Origin: a virus
IMG/VR virus record: IMGVR_UViG_3300033145_000189
Span: 1-48,479 of that record
Strand: one strand, 5' to 3'
DNA: 48,479 bases
Both the position numbers and the translations under genes were made by a program. The notes under the pieces were generated by a model. The model did no database searches and was not told the DNA's origin. It was given only the letters and a program-made list of their open reading frames with translations. The number at the start of each line of letters is the position of its first letter. Positions within the stretch are counted from its first letter, which is position 1. Below, piece by piece: positions 1 through 6,509 of the stretch.

Positions 1-1
1 C

Positions 2-196
2 GGGGTTGAGGGTTATCTTGGCCTTAAGCCAGGTGAAAAGGATGAATTCTACATCGTCACGCCGGACGAACTGATTTCAGAACAGACACTCATTCCGTGC
101 ATAGCGTGCGGAAAAGGGTATACATCACGCTGTAACTATTGCCCCACGTGTGGGATGATGGTGGAAGAACAAGGAGATTCCCGTGACAAAACCTAA
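2..196 (+). CDS. Partial small zinc-ribbon-like protein (5' end outside window)
   Basis: An open frame enters from the left edge and stops at TAA 194-196, giving 64 visible residues. The visible C-terminal half has Cys pairs CIAC and CNYCPTC, the spacing of a small zinc-binding ribbon. The start is missing. The frame overlaps the next gene's GTG (183) by 14 bases, as is usual in this tightly packed block, and carries that gene's ribosome binding site (AAGGAGA, 171-177). The family is not recognised; the zinc-binding role is inferred from cysteine spacing only. Confidence 0.6.
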   Translation, partial: GVEGYLGLKPGEKDEFYIVTPDELISEQTLIPCIACGKGYTSRCNYCPTCGMMVEEQGDSRDKT

Positions 197-530
197 CGAG
201 GCGAGCAAGGCGACGGAGAGGCCGTGGAAATCTAACAAGAAAGGTCACACGGTAAGAATATGCGATAAGAGTGGTGGTGAAATAGCTGTAATGATAGAGT
301 TTATGTGTGGTAAGCCAGAGGTATTTGACAAGGACGGTTTCGCCAACGCCCGCCTCATCGTGACCGCCGTGAACGCGCATGAGAGGTTGAGGAAGATAGT
401 AGAGAGAGTGTGGGTAGAAAATCAATGCCATGAATGTGATGACAGTATGGTCTGTGAATCATGCTTGTATGAAGAAGCCCGCGCCCTGTTAGCAGAACTC
501 GACGAGATAGCATGGGAGGAAGGAGGTTGA
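183..530 (+). CDS. Small phage protein of unknown function
   Basis: 115 residues from a GTG start with AAGGAGA about 5 bases upstream. The middle carries the stretch ANARLIVTAVNAHERLR, a pattern that recurs in small early proteins of many phages. The C-terminal third has two Cys pairs (CHEC and CESC) that could bind zinc. No enzymatic motif is visible. The gene overlaps the preceding frame, and its 3' end contains the AGGAGG site of the next gene. No function is claimed. Confidence 0.7.
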   Translation: MTKPNEASKATERPWKSNKKGHTVRICDKSGGEIAVMIEFMCGKPEVFDKDGFANARLIVTAVNAHERLRKIVERVWVENQCHECDDSMVCESCLYEEARALLAELDEIAWEEGG

Positions 531-535
531 GAGTA

Positions 536-697
536 ATGTATTATGTTATCACTAATTGCCCGTCTTGTAACGGGAAAGATATTCAGATGACAGGATTTTC
601 ACATACATACAAGAGCTATACTTGTTGGGTGTGTGGTAACAAATGGACGATAGCTAAATCTACGATAGCGTGGGAGGGAGGAGGGGGTGATGAGTAA
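536..697 (+). CDS. Small zinc-ribbon protein
   Basis: 53 residues starting at ATG 536, chosen because AGGAGG (521-526) lies at suitable spacing; an upstream ATG at 512 has no such site. Residues CPSC and CWVC, about 20 residues apart, form a typical two-knuckle zinc ribbon. The gene overlaps the start of the next one (GTG 687 / ATG 690). Such proteins can bind nucleic acid or protein partners, but nothing here points to a specific partner. Confidence 0.6.
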   Translation: MYYVITNCPSCNGKDIQMTGFSHTYKSYTCWVCGNKWTIAKSTIAWEGGGGDE

Positions 698-947
698 ATC
701 ACAAAAATATCAATGTCCAGGATGTAATGGTAGTGGCAGGATAAGCGCACCTTTCGGGCCAATGACTGTCATCGGGGGGCCACCGCAAACGCAATCATGC
801 TCAGTATGTCGTGGGCGTGGATGGATAACGCTTGTACCATACAAGAAGCCAAAACCAAAGGATAACGAATTTCACACTTCTGTAAAATTCTCAGCAGAGC
901 AAGTAGAAGATATGATAAACAATATCGACAAGGAGGCCACCCCATGA
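690..947 (+). CDS. DnaJ-type zinc-finger small protein
   Basis: 85 residues from ATG 690 (GTG 687 is the alternative), with a G-rich ribosome site GGAGGAGG just upstream. Two CxxCxGxG motifs (CPGCNGSG near the N-terminus and CSVCRGRG about 25 residues later) are the signature of the DnaJ central zinc-finger domain. No J domain is present, so it is a free-standing zinc-binding module. The C-terminal part (SAEQVEDMINNID) looks helical. The substrate is unknown. Confidence 0.65.
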   Translation: MSKSQKYQCPGCNGSGRISAPFGPMTVIGGPPQTQSCSVCRGRGWITLVPYKKPKPKDNEFHTSVKFSAEQVEDMINNIDKEATP

Positions 948-1083
948 CCCGCCAAGACATGCTCGAATTGAAATAGAAGGATGCACCATAGATGTTCGGA
1001 ACTGGATTCTTAAAGGTATATTACCCACCGCGCAAGCCGTGGTGGACTTCCTGGTTGACTTGAAAGGAGAGAAGAATGAGTGA
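944..1083 (+). pseudogene. Frame-disrupted short ORF ending in a leader-like tail
   Basis: ATG 944 opens a frame that stops at TAG 974-976 after 10 residues. An overlapping frame continues as IEGCTIDVRNWILKG and then DFLVDLKGEKNE before TGA 1081-1083. Restoring one base near 965-975 would join the two into one protein of about 46 residues, so this is either a 1-nt deletion, a real -1 shift, or a sequencing error. The C-terminal tail and its overlap with the next start (ATG 1076) match the leader element at 1817-1876. Confidence 0.4.
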
Positions 1084-1360
1084 TTTTCTTGAGCTCAATA
1101 AAGAGCACAGAGCTATTTCGATTGACGCGAGGAATGTTATTGACACCTCATGGCATTACTCATGGCATTGGAAATATGACGGGGTATATCTTACTGACGA
1201 AGGAATGGCCAAAATGAAGTCAGACCTTGATCGTAGAATAGGCGGCACAAGAAACGAACTGGAGCGATTGGAAGGATTCCGTCAACGTGTTTTGAGGTAT
1301 GAACAAGGCATTGTGAGAGATATAAACGATGCCAATCCTCAAAAAATAAAATCTAAATGA
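1076..1360 (+). CDS. Small phage protein of unknown function
   Basis: 94 residues, starting at ATG 1076 with AAAGGAGA about 6 bases upstream. The sequence is charged, and its second half (LDRRIGGTRNELERLEGFRQRV) is likely a coiled coil. There are no cysteines, signal peptide or membrane segment. Its start lies inside the tail of the preceding short frame (stop at 1083), an arrangement that suggests translational coupling. The stop codon overlaps the ATG at 1357 of the next leader-like element. Confidence 0.65.
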   Translation: MSDFLELNKEHRAISIDARNVIDTSWHYSWHWKYDGVYLTDEGMAKMKSDLDRRIGGTRNELERLEGFRQRVLRYEQGIVRDINDANPQKIKSK

Positions 1361-1412
1361 CTCACATTAACCCCGCTGGACTTCCTGTGCGGGCTGAAAG
1401 GAGATAAGGATG
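1357..1412 (+). repeat. Leader-type direct repeat, copy B (frame-shifted)
   Basis: This stretch matches 1817-1871 almost base for base: ATGACTCACAT, then an extra T, then AACCCCGCTGGACTTC and TGTGCGGGCTGAAAGGAGA. The extra T changes the encoded peptide to a 16-residue product that stops at 1407. Like copy C it begins at the stop codon of the upstream gene (ATGA overlap) and supplies the AAAGGAGA ribosome site for the downstream gene at 1410. It is listed as a repeat because coding of copy B is doubtful. Confidence 0.7.
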
Positions 1413-1589
1413 AAATCGACATTTGAAATTAAACTATCAGAGGTTCGTGTACTTCTCAGTCTATTTATGGTATCCGACCCGTGGCCGCTTACTAATGGTA
1501 GCCATGAAATTATGAAAGAAATGCTTGACCGTATTGCAGTAGAACATGGATATAATTCGTGGGTAGAAATGTATCATAAAAAAGGATAA
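1410..1589 (+). CDS. Small phage protein of unknown function
   Basis: 59 residues from ATG 1410, preceded by AAAGGAGA within the leader repeat. Sequence features are a hydrophobic N-terminal helix (VRVLLSLFMV) that is too short to be a secure membrane anchor, and a helical remainder ending in HKKG. There are no cysteines. Because it is short it is easily missed, but the strong ribosome site and tidy packing between neighbours support it. No homologous family is recognised. Confidence 0.55.
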   Translation: MKSTFEIKLSEVRVLLSLFMVSDPWPLTNGSHEIMKEMLDRIAVEHGYNSWVEMYHKKG

Positions 1590-1598
1590 GGAGGCAAA

Positions 1599-1820
1599 AT
1601 GACCGACCGTGAGATGAGTGAGAAAAGAATTGATGCGCTTACTACGGACGCACCAATATGTTGGACATGCCCTCTTTTTACACGCGGTAGTATGCCTCGA
1701 TTTGGAGAGCGGGATGGCTGGTGTAAACATGAAAAACCTTATTCATATGAAGTTAATGCTTACCAGTCTTGCGCAAGACACCCAAGGATGGTTGAGATGT
1801 TTGGTCTGGAGGCCAAATGA
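1599..1820 (+). CDS. Cys-rich small protein
   Basis: 73 residues from ATG 1599 with GGAGG at 1590-1594. It contains CWTCP near residue 21 and single cysteines at WCKHEKP and SCARHP, a pattern that could form one zinc site or an Fe-S-like knuckle. The first bases of the gene (GGAGGCAAAATGACCGACCGTGA) recur at 2035-2057 in front of another gene, indicating local duplication of 5' ends. Its TGA overlaps the ATG of leader copy C. Confidence 0.65.
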   Translation: MTDREMSEKRIDALTTDAPICWTCPLFTRGSMPRFGERDGWCKHEKPYSYEVNAYQSCARHPRMVEMFGLEAK

Positions 1821-1876
1821 CTCACATAACCCCGCTGGACTTCTTGTGCGGGCTGAAAGGAGAGAAGGATGAGTGA
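1817..1876 (+). CDS. Putative 19-residue leader peptide (repeat copy C)
   Basis: ATG 1817 opens the peptide MTHITPLDFLCGLKGEKDE, stopping at TGA 1874-1876. The start overlaps the upstream stop (ATGA). The stop overlaps the downstream start region (ATG 1869), and the peptide codons include the AAAGGAGA ribosome site of the downstream gene. Copy B (1357-1412) and the tail of 944-1083 have the same design. This is the layout of a translational-coupling leader; whether the peptide itself matters is unknown. Confidence 0.45.
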   Translation: MTHITPLDFLCGLKGEKDE

Positions 1877-2045
1877 GAGATATTCCGTGGATAACTGTTG
1901 TAAAAAGTGTGGCAACAGCTCAATCGCTGACCACTACGACGAAAAATCTAACCGTATCGACAGATTGTGCAGGAGATGCGGATATAGCTGGTTGGAACTT
2001 CCGCTTGACTTCGGATACATACCATCCGAACAGGAGGCAAAATGA
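1869..2045 (+). CDS. Small zinc-ribbon protein
   Basis: 58 residues from ATG 1869, with AAAGGAGAGAAGG immediately upstream in leader copy C. Residues NCCKKCG near position 9 and LCRRCGYSW near position 33 form a clear two-knuckle zinc ribbon of the type found in transcription-factor-like and primase-like proteins. Its TGA (2043-2045) overlaps the next ATG (2042). The role is unknown. Confidence 0.65.
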   Translation: MSERYSVDNCCKKCGNSSIADHYDEKSNRIDRLCRRCGYSWLELPLDFGYIPSEQEAK

Positions 2046-2332
2046 CCGACCGTGACATCAAGATAATCAGAGAGTGGTGTAAAGAGAATACATCCATAGC
2101 ACAAGGTTATCCGCCGGATACCTTCGATGTTATCATGCCTTATAGAATTGAGAAGTTCCTCGACACCCTCGCCGCAGAGATCGCAGGGCGAAGGTGTGGG
2201 ACGTGTGGCACCTCACAAGCGGAGTGTCCGATATACGATGTGTTGCCTGCCCATGTATTACAAGTTAATAGCGACTTCTCCTGCTCCCACTACACCCCGC
2301 AACCGGAGAAGGTGGCCAAGAATGCAAACTGA
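2042..2332 (+). CDS. Cys-rich small protein
   Basis: 96 residues from ATG 2042, with CAGGAGG about 8 bases upstream. The N-terminal half is helical (IKIIREWCKEN). The middle has CGTCGTSQAEC and a later CSH, a likely metal site. The gene shares its 5' end sequence with the gene at 1599 (ATGACCGACCGTGA), though the proteins diverge quickly afterwards. It overlaps the following gene's ATG (2322). Confidence 0.65.
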   Translation: MTDRDIKIIREWCKENTSIAQGYPPDTFDVIMPYRIEKFLDTLAAEIAGRRCGTCGTSQAECPIYDVLPAHVLQVNSDFSCSHYTPQPEKVAKNAN

Positions 2333-2540
2333 ATTGATTTGCAAACATCTTGATAGGATGCCTCTGGCATTAGAGCCAGCTCCATTATATGGCTGGTGTA
2401 ACTATCCGTATCCAAATAGAAAAAAGGATGATACTTTTGGGTGCAGGGGTTTACAAATGTGTTTAGAGCGGGTTAGACAGAAACAATTCCACACCCCACC
2501 CCCCGACACGCGAGAGGAGAAGAACGATGACATTCGCTGA
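2322..2540 (+). CDS. Cys-containing small protein
   Basis: 72 residues from ATG 2322. The same frame is open upstream to 2127, but that part overlaps the preceding gene completely, so the internal ATG with GGAG about 14 bases upstream is preferred; the start is less secure than its neighbours'. Four cysteines (LICKH, WCNYPYP, GCRG, MCLER) could bind metal. The C-terminal tail is charged and includes the ribosome site for the gene at 2527. No family is recognised. Confidence 0.55.
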   Translation: MQTELICKHLDRMPLALEPAPLYGWCNYPYPNRKKDDTFGCRGLQMCLERVRQKQFHTPPPDTREEKNDDIR

Positions 2541-2736
2541 TGCACAAATATTCAAGATGCCGTTTGGAAAACACAAAGGGTTGACTCTAGATAAAATATC
2601 AGAGACAGATGAAGGGTTGCTTTATCTCGACTGGCTTGTCGGTAAAAATCTAAACCCCTATGTCAAGCAGGCACTCGAAACATACCTTGCCTACCCGTCG
2701 ATTCAGCGTGATGTAGCTGCGCTGTTGTACAAGTAA
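2527..2736 (+). CDS. Exonuclease X-T C-terminal-like / DUF3820-type small protein
   Basis: 69 residues from ATG 2527, preceded by GAGAGGAGA. The motif MPFGKHKG at residues 11-18, followed by TLDKI and later YLDWLV, is the hallmark of the small domain found at the C-terminus of some DnaQ-type exonucleases and as a free-standing phage protein. No nuclease catalytic domain is attached. A truncated copy of its first ~17 residues lies at 3134-3202. The function of the stand-alone domain is not established here. Confidence 0.75.
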   Translation: MTFADAQIFKMPFGKHKGLTLDKISETDEGLLYLDWLVGKNLNPYVKQALETYLAYPSIQRDVAALLYK

Positions 2737-2748
2737 AGGAGCCGCCCA

Positions 2749-3114
2749 ATGACACAGACACGCCCTAACTACCTCCCGCACCCCCTATGGCTCGCCCGTG
2801 ATAGCGAGGGTGCTGTGATAGGCCACGCCTGCAAGCCAGAGTATATCGAGTTCAACGATGGCTCATGGGCGTGGGAATGTAGTGGATGCAAATACCCTTC
2901 CACCTGCACATCCTACGACGTTGACTTCGGGCTGCAGCCGGGGGAGATCAGATATGTGTGCCCGCACCAGGAGGCACGCGAGATTGACAACGAACATCGC
3001 GCTAACCGTATGGAATTCGGCAAACCGTGTCCGCATAACACGACCCACACCGTCAGGAATCTGTGCGGGAAATTCGAGGCGTGTGAAGGTTATTGTTTCT
3101 ACCACACCACTTGA
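2749..3114 (+). CDS. Cys/His-rich phage protein of unknown function
   Basis: 121 residues from ATG 2749, with AAAGGAG upstream. There are nine cysteines, including WECSGCKYPSTC in the centre and a C-terminal group CPHNTTH...LCGKFEACEGYC, which together could form two metal sites. There is no signal peptide, so disulfide use is less likely than zinc binding. It is the last gene of the visibly G+C-richer opening block. No family is recognised. Confidence 0.65.
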   Translation: MTQTRPNYLPHPLWLARDSEGAVIGHACKPEYIEFNDGSWAWECSGCKYPSTCTSYDVDFGLQPGEIRYVCPHQEAREIDNEHRANRMEFGKPCPHNTTHTVRNLCGKFEACEGYCFYHTT

Positions 3115-3133
3115 GTGAGAGGAGGAGATATGG

Positions 3134-3202
3134 ATGAAATTTACTGATGCACAAATATTTAAGATGCCATTCGGGAAACATAATAAGAAAGTAGGAAAAT
3201 AA
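3134..3202 (+). pseudogene. Truncated copy of the MPFGKHKG gene
   Basis: ATG 3134 opens a 22-residue frame beginning MKFTDAQIFKMPFGKH and then diverging to NKKVGK before TAA 3200-3202. Fifteen of the first 16 or so residues match the gene at 2527, with mostly silent third-base differences, so this is an old partial duplication rather than an assembly repeat. It sits where the sequence changes from G+C-richer to A+T-rich. Its stop overlaps the ATG of the next gene. It could be an expressed mini-protein, but decay is simpler. Confidence 0.6.
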
Positions 3203-3537
3203 TGGGAGAAAAAATATTAAAACAAAGTTTCAGAAGATATAAAAATTCAGGTTCAAAGAATCGGGAAAAAAATTCTTTTATCAGGAATGGTGAATCGAAT
3301 ACCACCCGACAATGTACTTGTTGCGGCGAAAGACTTTCTTCTGCTTGTTTCAATAAAAATGATTCTTATTGTTTAAGTTGTATTAAGAAGAATAAAGAAA
3401 TTGCCGAAGGAAATAATTTATCAGAACGATTCAAGAATAATGAAATGATAAAGAATAATATCAAAGTAAATAAACATCTACAATGGAGTGAACCTATAAA
3501 ACGAAATCATGGGCCGGATTCAATTGTAATTCTTTAA
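3202..3537 (+). CDS. Zinc-knuckle protein of HNH-associated type
   Basis: 111 basic residues from ATG 3202. Around residues 38-60 it reads CTCCGERLSSACF followed by YCLSCIKK. This is the CxxC...F...YCxxC arrangement seen at the front of many phage HNH-type and recombination-associated proteins. No HNH catalytic histidines follow, so it is either a remnant or a stand-alone DNA/RNA-binding knuckle. Codon use is much more A+T-rich than in genes before 3.1 kb. The upstream ribosome site is weak, and coupling to the preceding stop (TAATG) is likely. Confidence 0.6.
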   Translation: MGEKILKQSFRRYKNSGSKNREKNSFIRNGESNTTRQCTCCGERLSSACFNKNDSYCLSCIKKNKEIAEGNNLSERFKNNEMIKNNIKVNKHLQWSEPIKRNHGPDSIVIL

Positions 3538-3553
3538 CGAAAGGAAAATAAAA

Positions 3554-3892
3554 ATGACCAGATTGGAATTTATGGAAGCTCAACAACTCTCTGATAAAGC
3601 AAATCCAGGACAGCGAGAAGATAGAATTGCTAAAAATATAAACGATACGTATCGTAAAGAAATATCAGATATTTATATGCGATTGAAATATTGTATTTTA
3701 TTAGCGATATGTCTACCTGTAGCATTTTTATTAGTAATTATAAGTCCAACTCTACTCCCAATTGCCTTGTTATTAGTAATCCCGGGAGTTCTCGGAGGAT
3801 GTGGGATAGTTCTTTGTTTTGCCTTTTGGGGTGGTGCGGGAATAGATAGACAAATGGACAGGGAGTGGTACGGAATTTCTGATTCAGACTGA
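3554..3892 (+). CDS. Small membrane protein with two transmembrane helices
   Basis: 112 residues from ATG 3554; GAAAGGAAAA lies just upstream in a context (TTCTTTAACGAAAGGA) repeated before the gene at 3936. After a soluble, charged N-terminal ~44 residues come two strongly hydrophobic stretches, roughly 45-65 and 68-92, separated by a Pro-containing turn. A short acidic tail follows. The topology is probably a hairpin with both ends cytoplasmic. No family is recognised; superinfection exclusion or lysis accessory roles are possible but unsupported. Confidence 0.6.
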   Translation: MTRLEFMEAQQLSDKANPGQREDRIAKNINDTYRKEISDIYMRLKYCILLAICLPVAFLLVIISPTLLPIALLLVIPGVLGGCGIVLCFAFWGGAGIDRQMDREWYGISDSD

Positions 3893-3935
3893 GATTATAA
3901 TGATTGATAATTCTTTAACGAAAGGAAGGTGCGAC

Positions 3936-4358
3936 ATGAAGTATGTTTCAATTTTAATTATGTTTTTATTTATTACAATGGGATGTGAAGATAAAACAGG
4001 AAAATCAACTGAAAATATTTTTGAAGGTGTTGGATATGTTGAACCTTCATATATTTTCAACGGGCGACTTAACGCTGATACACCGAACGCAGAACGTACT
4101 TTCATTGTTAATACGGTATCTACTATCAGGTTAAGTGTAAGATTGCCGCAGACGGGCTTCTACGTGCTTCTACGCGATGATACAGGGATGATTCGACAGT
4201 ATTGGGATTCAGGGCGCGAAGATTTACAACTTGGACCGGGAATATATACACTTCGTTTTGAATTATTGGATATATGGATGGATGATGTTTATCTTACAAA
4301 AGTATGGATTGTACCGGAAGAAATTGAAGAAGAAATCCCTACTGAACCGATTGAATAG
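3936..4358 (+). CDS. Putative lipoprotein
   Basis: 140 residues from ATG 3936, chosen over ATG 3900 because AAAGGAAGG (3921-3929) is well placed and the protein then begins with a clean signal peptide: a basic start, a hydrophobic run, and Cys17 in ITMGC. The -3 residue (Thr) is not ideal for a lipobox. The rest looks like a beta-rich domain (residues ~55-125) with an acidic C-terminus. Export to the envelope is inferred. The next gene (4408) encodes a membrane-anchored coiled coil, so the two could act together. Confidence 0.6.
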   Translation: MKYVSILIMFLFITMGCEDKTGKSTENIFEGVGYVEPSYIFNGRLNADTPNAERTFIVNTVSTIRLSVRLPQTGFYVLLRDDTGMIRQYWDSGREDLQLGPGIYTLRFELLDIWMDDVYLTKVWIVPEEIEEEIPTEPIE

Positions 4359-4407
4359 AAAGGTAAATTATGGCGATAGCAGATTTACTTTAATGAAAGG
4401 AAAAAAT

Positions 4408-4659
4408 ATGAGTGAAATAATTATAATTATCATAGGGTTCATTATATTTATTATTCAGCAATTATTGTTCAAACGTGCAACAAAAAAGAATTGTAAAAAC
4501 TATGGAGATTCCATAAATGATATTAAAGGAAAATATGAAGATGAATTACGCATACAGTCAGATAAATATTCAACTGCAATAGATGAAATGCGGCAACAGT
4601 ATATAGATGAATTCAAGATTTACGAAAGGAGAATAAATGAAAAAGATAGTATAAATTAA
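4408..4659 (+). CDS. Membrane-anchored coiled-coil protein
   Basis: 83 residues from ATG 4408, with GAAAGGAAAA directly upstream (ATG 4393 is an alternative). Residues 3-21 are a very hydrophobic Ile-rich segment. Residues ~35-80 are charged with heptad-like spacing (DELRIQSDKYSTAIDEMRQQ), so a coiled coil is likely. The layout resembles an inner-membrane spanin (Rz-like), but it is short and the lipoprotein precedes it instead of being nested downstream, so lysis function is only a possibility. Confidence 0.55.
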   Translation: MSEIIIIIIGFIIFIIQQLLFKRATKKNCKNYGDSINDIKGKYEDELRIQSDKYSTAIDEMRQQYIDEFKIYERRINEKDSIN

Positions 4660-4670
4660 AGGAGAATGAA

Positions 4671-4844
4671 ATGAAAGCACCACCGAAGGGAAGTAAATCA
4701 TGGCTTCATTATATTGCAGAGCAAGCAGATTATAAAGGTTTGGCTTGTGAATTACGCGACAATGATGAAACCATAACTAACGTAGATATTATGGTAGAAG
4801 TAAATCGAGAACTTGTATTCTTTACAGCAATGAAAGGAAAGTAA
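4671..4844 (+). CDS. Small protein of unknown function
   Basis: 57 residues from ATG 4671, with AAAGGAGA upstream (4658-4665). The sequence is soluble and mixed alpha/beta, with one cysteine and no recognisable motif. The length, clean ribosome site and 1-base gap to the next ATG (4846) support a real gene despite its size. No family is recognised. Confidence 0.55.
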   Translation: MKAPPKGSKSWLHYIAEQADYKGLACELRDNDETITNVDIMVEVNRELVFFTAMKGK

Positions 4845-4845
4845 A

Positions 4846-5211
4846 ATGAAAAAGCATTATGTGAGATTCTTTTATCCCGGAATGATCGTTTCGGAAACAT
4901 CATCAAAGGAAATTGCGGAAAGAAAGGTTGAAAGTGTTAATATACCAGATAACGCATACGGATTTCAGTTTTATGATCGTGAAATTATAATTAGTTTAGA
5001 TACAGGTAATGAAATGAAAGGCGAAATTCATAATATTTCTGGATGTTATTATCCAGATGGTAAAGTTTATGAAATATCAGATGTTGAGAAATTGGAACCG
5101 AAAGAAGAATATAAGATAATGTTATCAAATATGAAAAGTCATAGCCCACGTGTTGTCAAAACAAGACTTGGAACTTTCCCAACATTCAATGATAATGATT
5201 TTATAATTTAA
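4846..5211 (+). CDS. Small phage protein of unknown function
   Basis: 121 residues from ATG 4846, with GAAAGGAAAG upstream inside the end of the preceding gene. The N-terminal part (VRFFYPGMIVSET ... DNAYGFQFYDRE) resembles a recurrent small phage protein that keeps the AYGFxFYDR segment. Motifs for catalysis are absent. It is the last gene before a terminator (5315-5360), so the run 3.2-5.2 kb is probably one transcription unit ending here. Confidence 0.65.
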   Translation: MKKHYVRFFYPGMIVSETSSKEIAERKVESVNIPDNAYGFQFYDREIIISLDTGNEMKGEIHNISGCYYPDGKVYEISDVEKLEPKEEYKIMLSNMKSHSPRVVKTRLGTFPTFNDNDFII

Positions 5212-5477
5212 GGAAGATGAAAAATCAAATGACATAGCAAGTGACCTAAAAGAAAAAAATACTCAAACAGGCAGTTAAAAAAATCTTCAATAAGTAAAAA
5301 TTACAACCTCTCTTAAAAAACCGTTGACCTTTGAAATTATAAGGGTTTGCGGTTTTTTATTTACTTACAATGAAGCATCACAAAATATTTCCTCATTGAA
5401 AACACTTTTATATACGATAAACTGTTAGTAATAGAAACACGTATTCAAAACTATTCTATCAGATAAAAGGTGTTAAG
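5212..5477 (+). other. Intergenic region between early-type and head genes
   Basis: This 266-base gap contains a rho-independent terminator (5315-5360). Before it, a short frame from ATG 5230 reads M-T-stop-Q-V-T-stop and then KKKILKQAVKKIFNK, which looks like a decayed small gene. After the terminator the DNA is A+T-rich. TTGAAA at 5396-5401 followed by A+T-rich sequence is only a weak promoter candidate because no -10 box sits at 16-18 bases. A promoter for the head operon is expected here but cannot be fixed. Confidence 0.5.
5315..5360 (+). terminator. Rho-independent terminator after early-type genes
   Basis: AAAAAACCG (5315-5323) pairs with CGGTTTTTT (5350-5358); TTGACC and GGGTTTG inside the arms add partial pairing around an A+T-rich loop. 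The 3' arm ends in a run of T, as needed for intrinsic termination. The position, about 100 bases after the last gene of the block, fits. The long inner loop lowers certainty slightly. Confidence 0.65.
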
Positions 5478-6509
5478 ATGGCAAATCAGAAAGTGAAAAT
5501 GAAGAAGAAAAAGCGCGGCAAAGAAAAGAAAATAAAATCTGATACGCCAAAATTCCTTAATCGCGAACTGGTAAAAAAACCCTGTAAAGCCAGTAAGAAA
5601 GTAAAGAACAAAGTGAATTCCGGCGGCCAAGAAGCCCCAGTAGTAATAAATGAACCAGTAAGAGAGGTAGTAACATATGAAAAAGTAACGACAGAAGTAG
5701 TAGATAATATACGTACTCCAATATATAATCCATCCCCTACAAAGACCTCTACACTTACTGAAATACCAAAAACACCACGAAACCGCGCCTACCCTGAATC
5801 CGACAAGGAGTTGATAAGTTTAATTTACGGTAAAAAACCGAAGAAAAAGGGGAAGCGAATACGGGTAAATGCTACGCAACTTGAGAACAGATTAGCGAGT
5901 ATAAATCAGGCGTTACTTGAACAGCGTTTGCCGAAGGATGTGGTAGCGATTCAGGTATCGAATAGATATGATGTTACGCTTCGTCATGCATATCGAATGA
6001 TTAAAAAAGCAGAGCAACGGCGCAGGGATTTAATTGCTGGTTCTCATACTCAGTTACTTTCAAATGCGATTGCTGAATACGATATGATTATTGTTCTTGC
6101 ATTGAACGGAAAAAAGGAAAAGAAAACTGTTGAACGGAATAAGAAACTAAAAAATGGTAAGGTCAAAAGAATTACAAAGGAAGTTGAATTTTATTTAATT
6201 CATCCGAATCCGATGTTGGCATTGAAAGCTATGCGCGAAAGAAATGAAATGCTTGGGTTGATTGGTACGAAGGGCGGTGTTGCGTTAAATATTATGAACA
6301 TGAACATGAATCAAGAGGATGTAGGTGCATCCAATTACGCAAACATGAAACAGATTGTAGCAGGAATTCCTACAGACGTTCTGGAGAAGATACGGCAACC
6401 GATGACATACGAACAATTTTCAGATGATAAAGATGGTGGAGTTTTTGAAGGTACGACATGGGATATAAAGAAAAAGGGAAAACTTCTTAAAACAAGTCAG
6501 GTGTCGTAA
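5478..6509 (+). CDS. Putative terminase small subunit
   Basis: 343 residues from ATG 5478 with AAAAGG upstream. The N-terminal ~130 residues are Lys-rich and low-complexity. Residues ~150-180 (KDVVAIQVSNRYDVTLRHAYRMIKKA) read as a helix-turn-helix. Residues ~245-263 (MLALKAMRERNEMLGLIG) match the closing helix commonly seen in phage small terminase subunits. Position directly before the large terminase (the stop overlaps its ATG at 6509) supports the call. It would recognise phage DNA for packaging. The long basic N-terminal extension is unusual. Confidence 0.7.
   Translation: MANQKVKMKKKKRGKEKKIKSDTPKFLNRELVKKPCKASKKVKNKVNSGGQEAPVVINEPVREVVTYEKVTTEVVDNIRTPIYNPSPTKTSTLTEIPKTPRNRAYPESDKELISLIYGKKPKKKGKRIRVNATQLENRLASINQALLEQRLPKDVVAIQVSNRYDVTLRHAYRMIKKAEQRRRDLIAGSHTQLLSNAIAEYDMIIVLALNGKKEKKTVERNKKLKNGKVKRITKEVEFYLIHPNPMLALKAMRERNEMLGLIGTKGGVALNIMNMNMNQEDVGASNYANMKQIVAGIPTDVLEKIRQPMTYEQFSDDKDGGVFEGTTWDIKKKGKLLKTSQVS

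Noticed and set aside
1618-1872. 84-codon open frame overlapping 1599-1820
   Set aside because: It lies in another frame of a better supported gene, has no ribosome site, and its tail is only the leader repeat read out of frame.
1873-2055. 60-codon open frame over the zinc-ribbon gene
   Set aside because: It is in a different frame from 1869-2045, which has the strong ribosome site and a CxxC...CxxC pattern.
4231-4407. N-terminal extension of the membrane coiled-coil protein
   Set aside because: It would overlap the lipoprotein gene, and the internal ATG 4408 has a good ribosome site in front of the membrane helix.
3936-4659. Spanin pair (lipoprotein plus membrane coiled coil)
   Set aside because: Gene order and lack of nesting differ from known spanins, and no endolysin is near; kept only as a remark.
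5230-5300. Short frame M-T-stop-Q-V-T-stop-KKKILKQAVKKIFNK as a gene using stop-codon reassignment
   Set aside because: TAA, TAG and TGA all end many normal genes in the window, so recoding is unlikely; a decayed small gene is simpler.
5396-5432. Promoter for the head operon starting at TTGAAA
   Set aside because: No acceptable -10 box lies 16-18 bases downstream; too weak to call.
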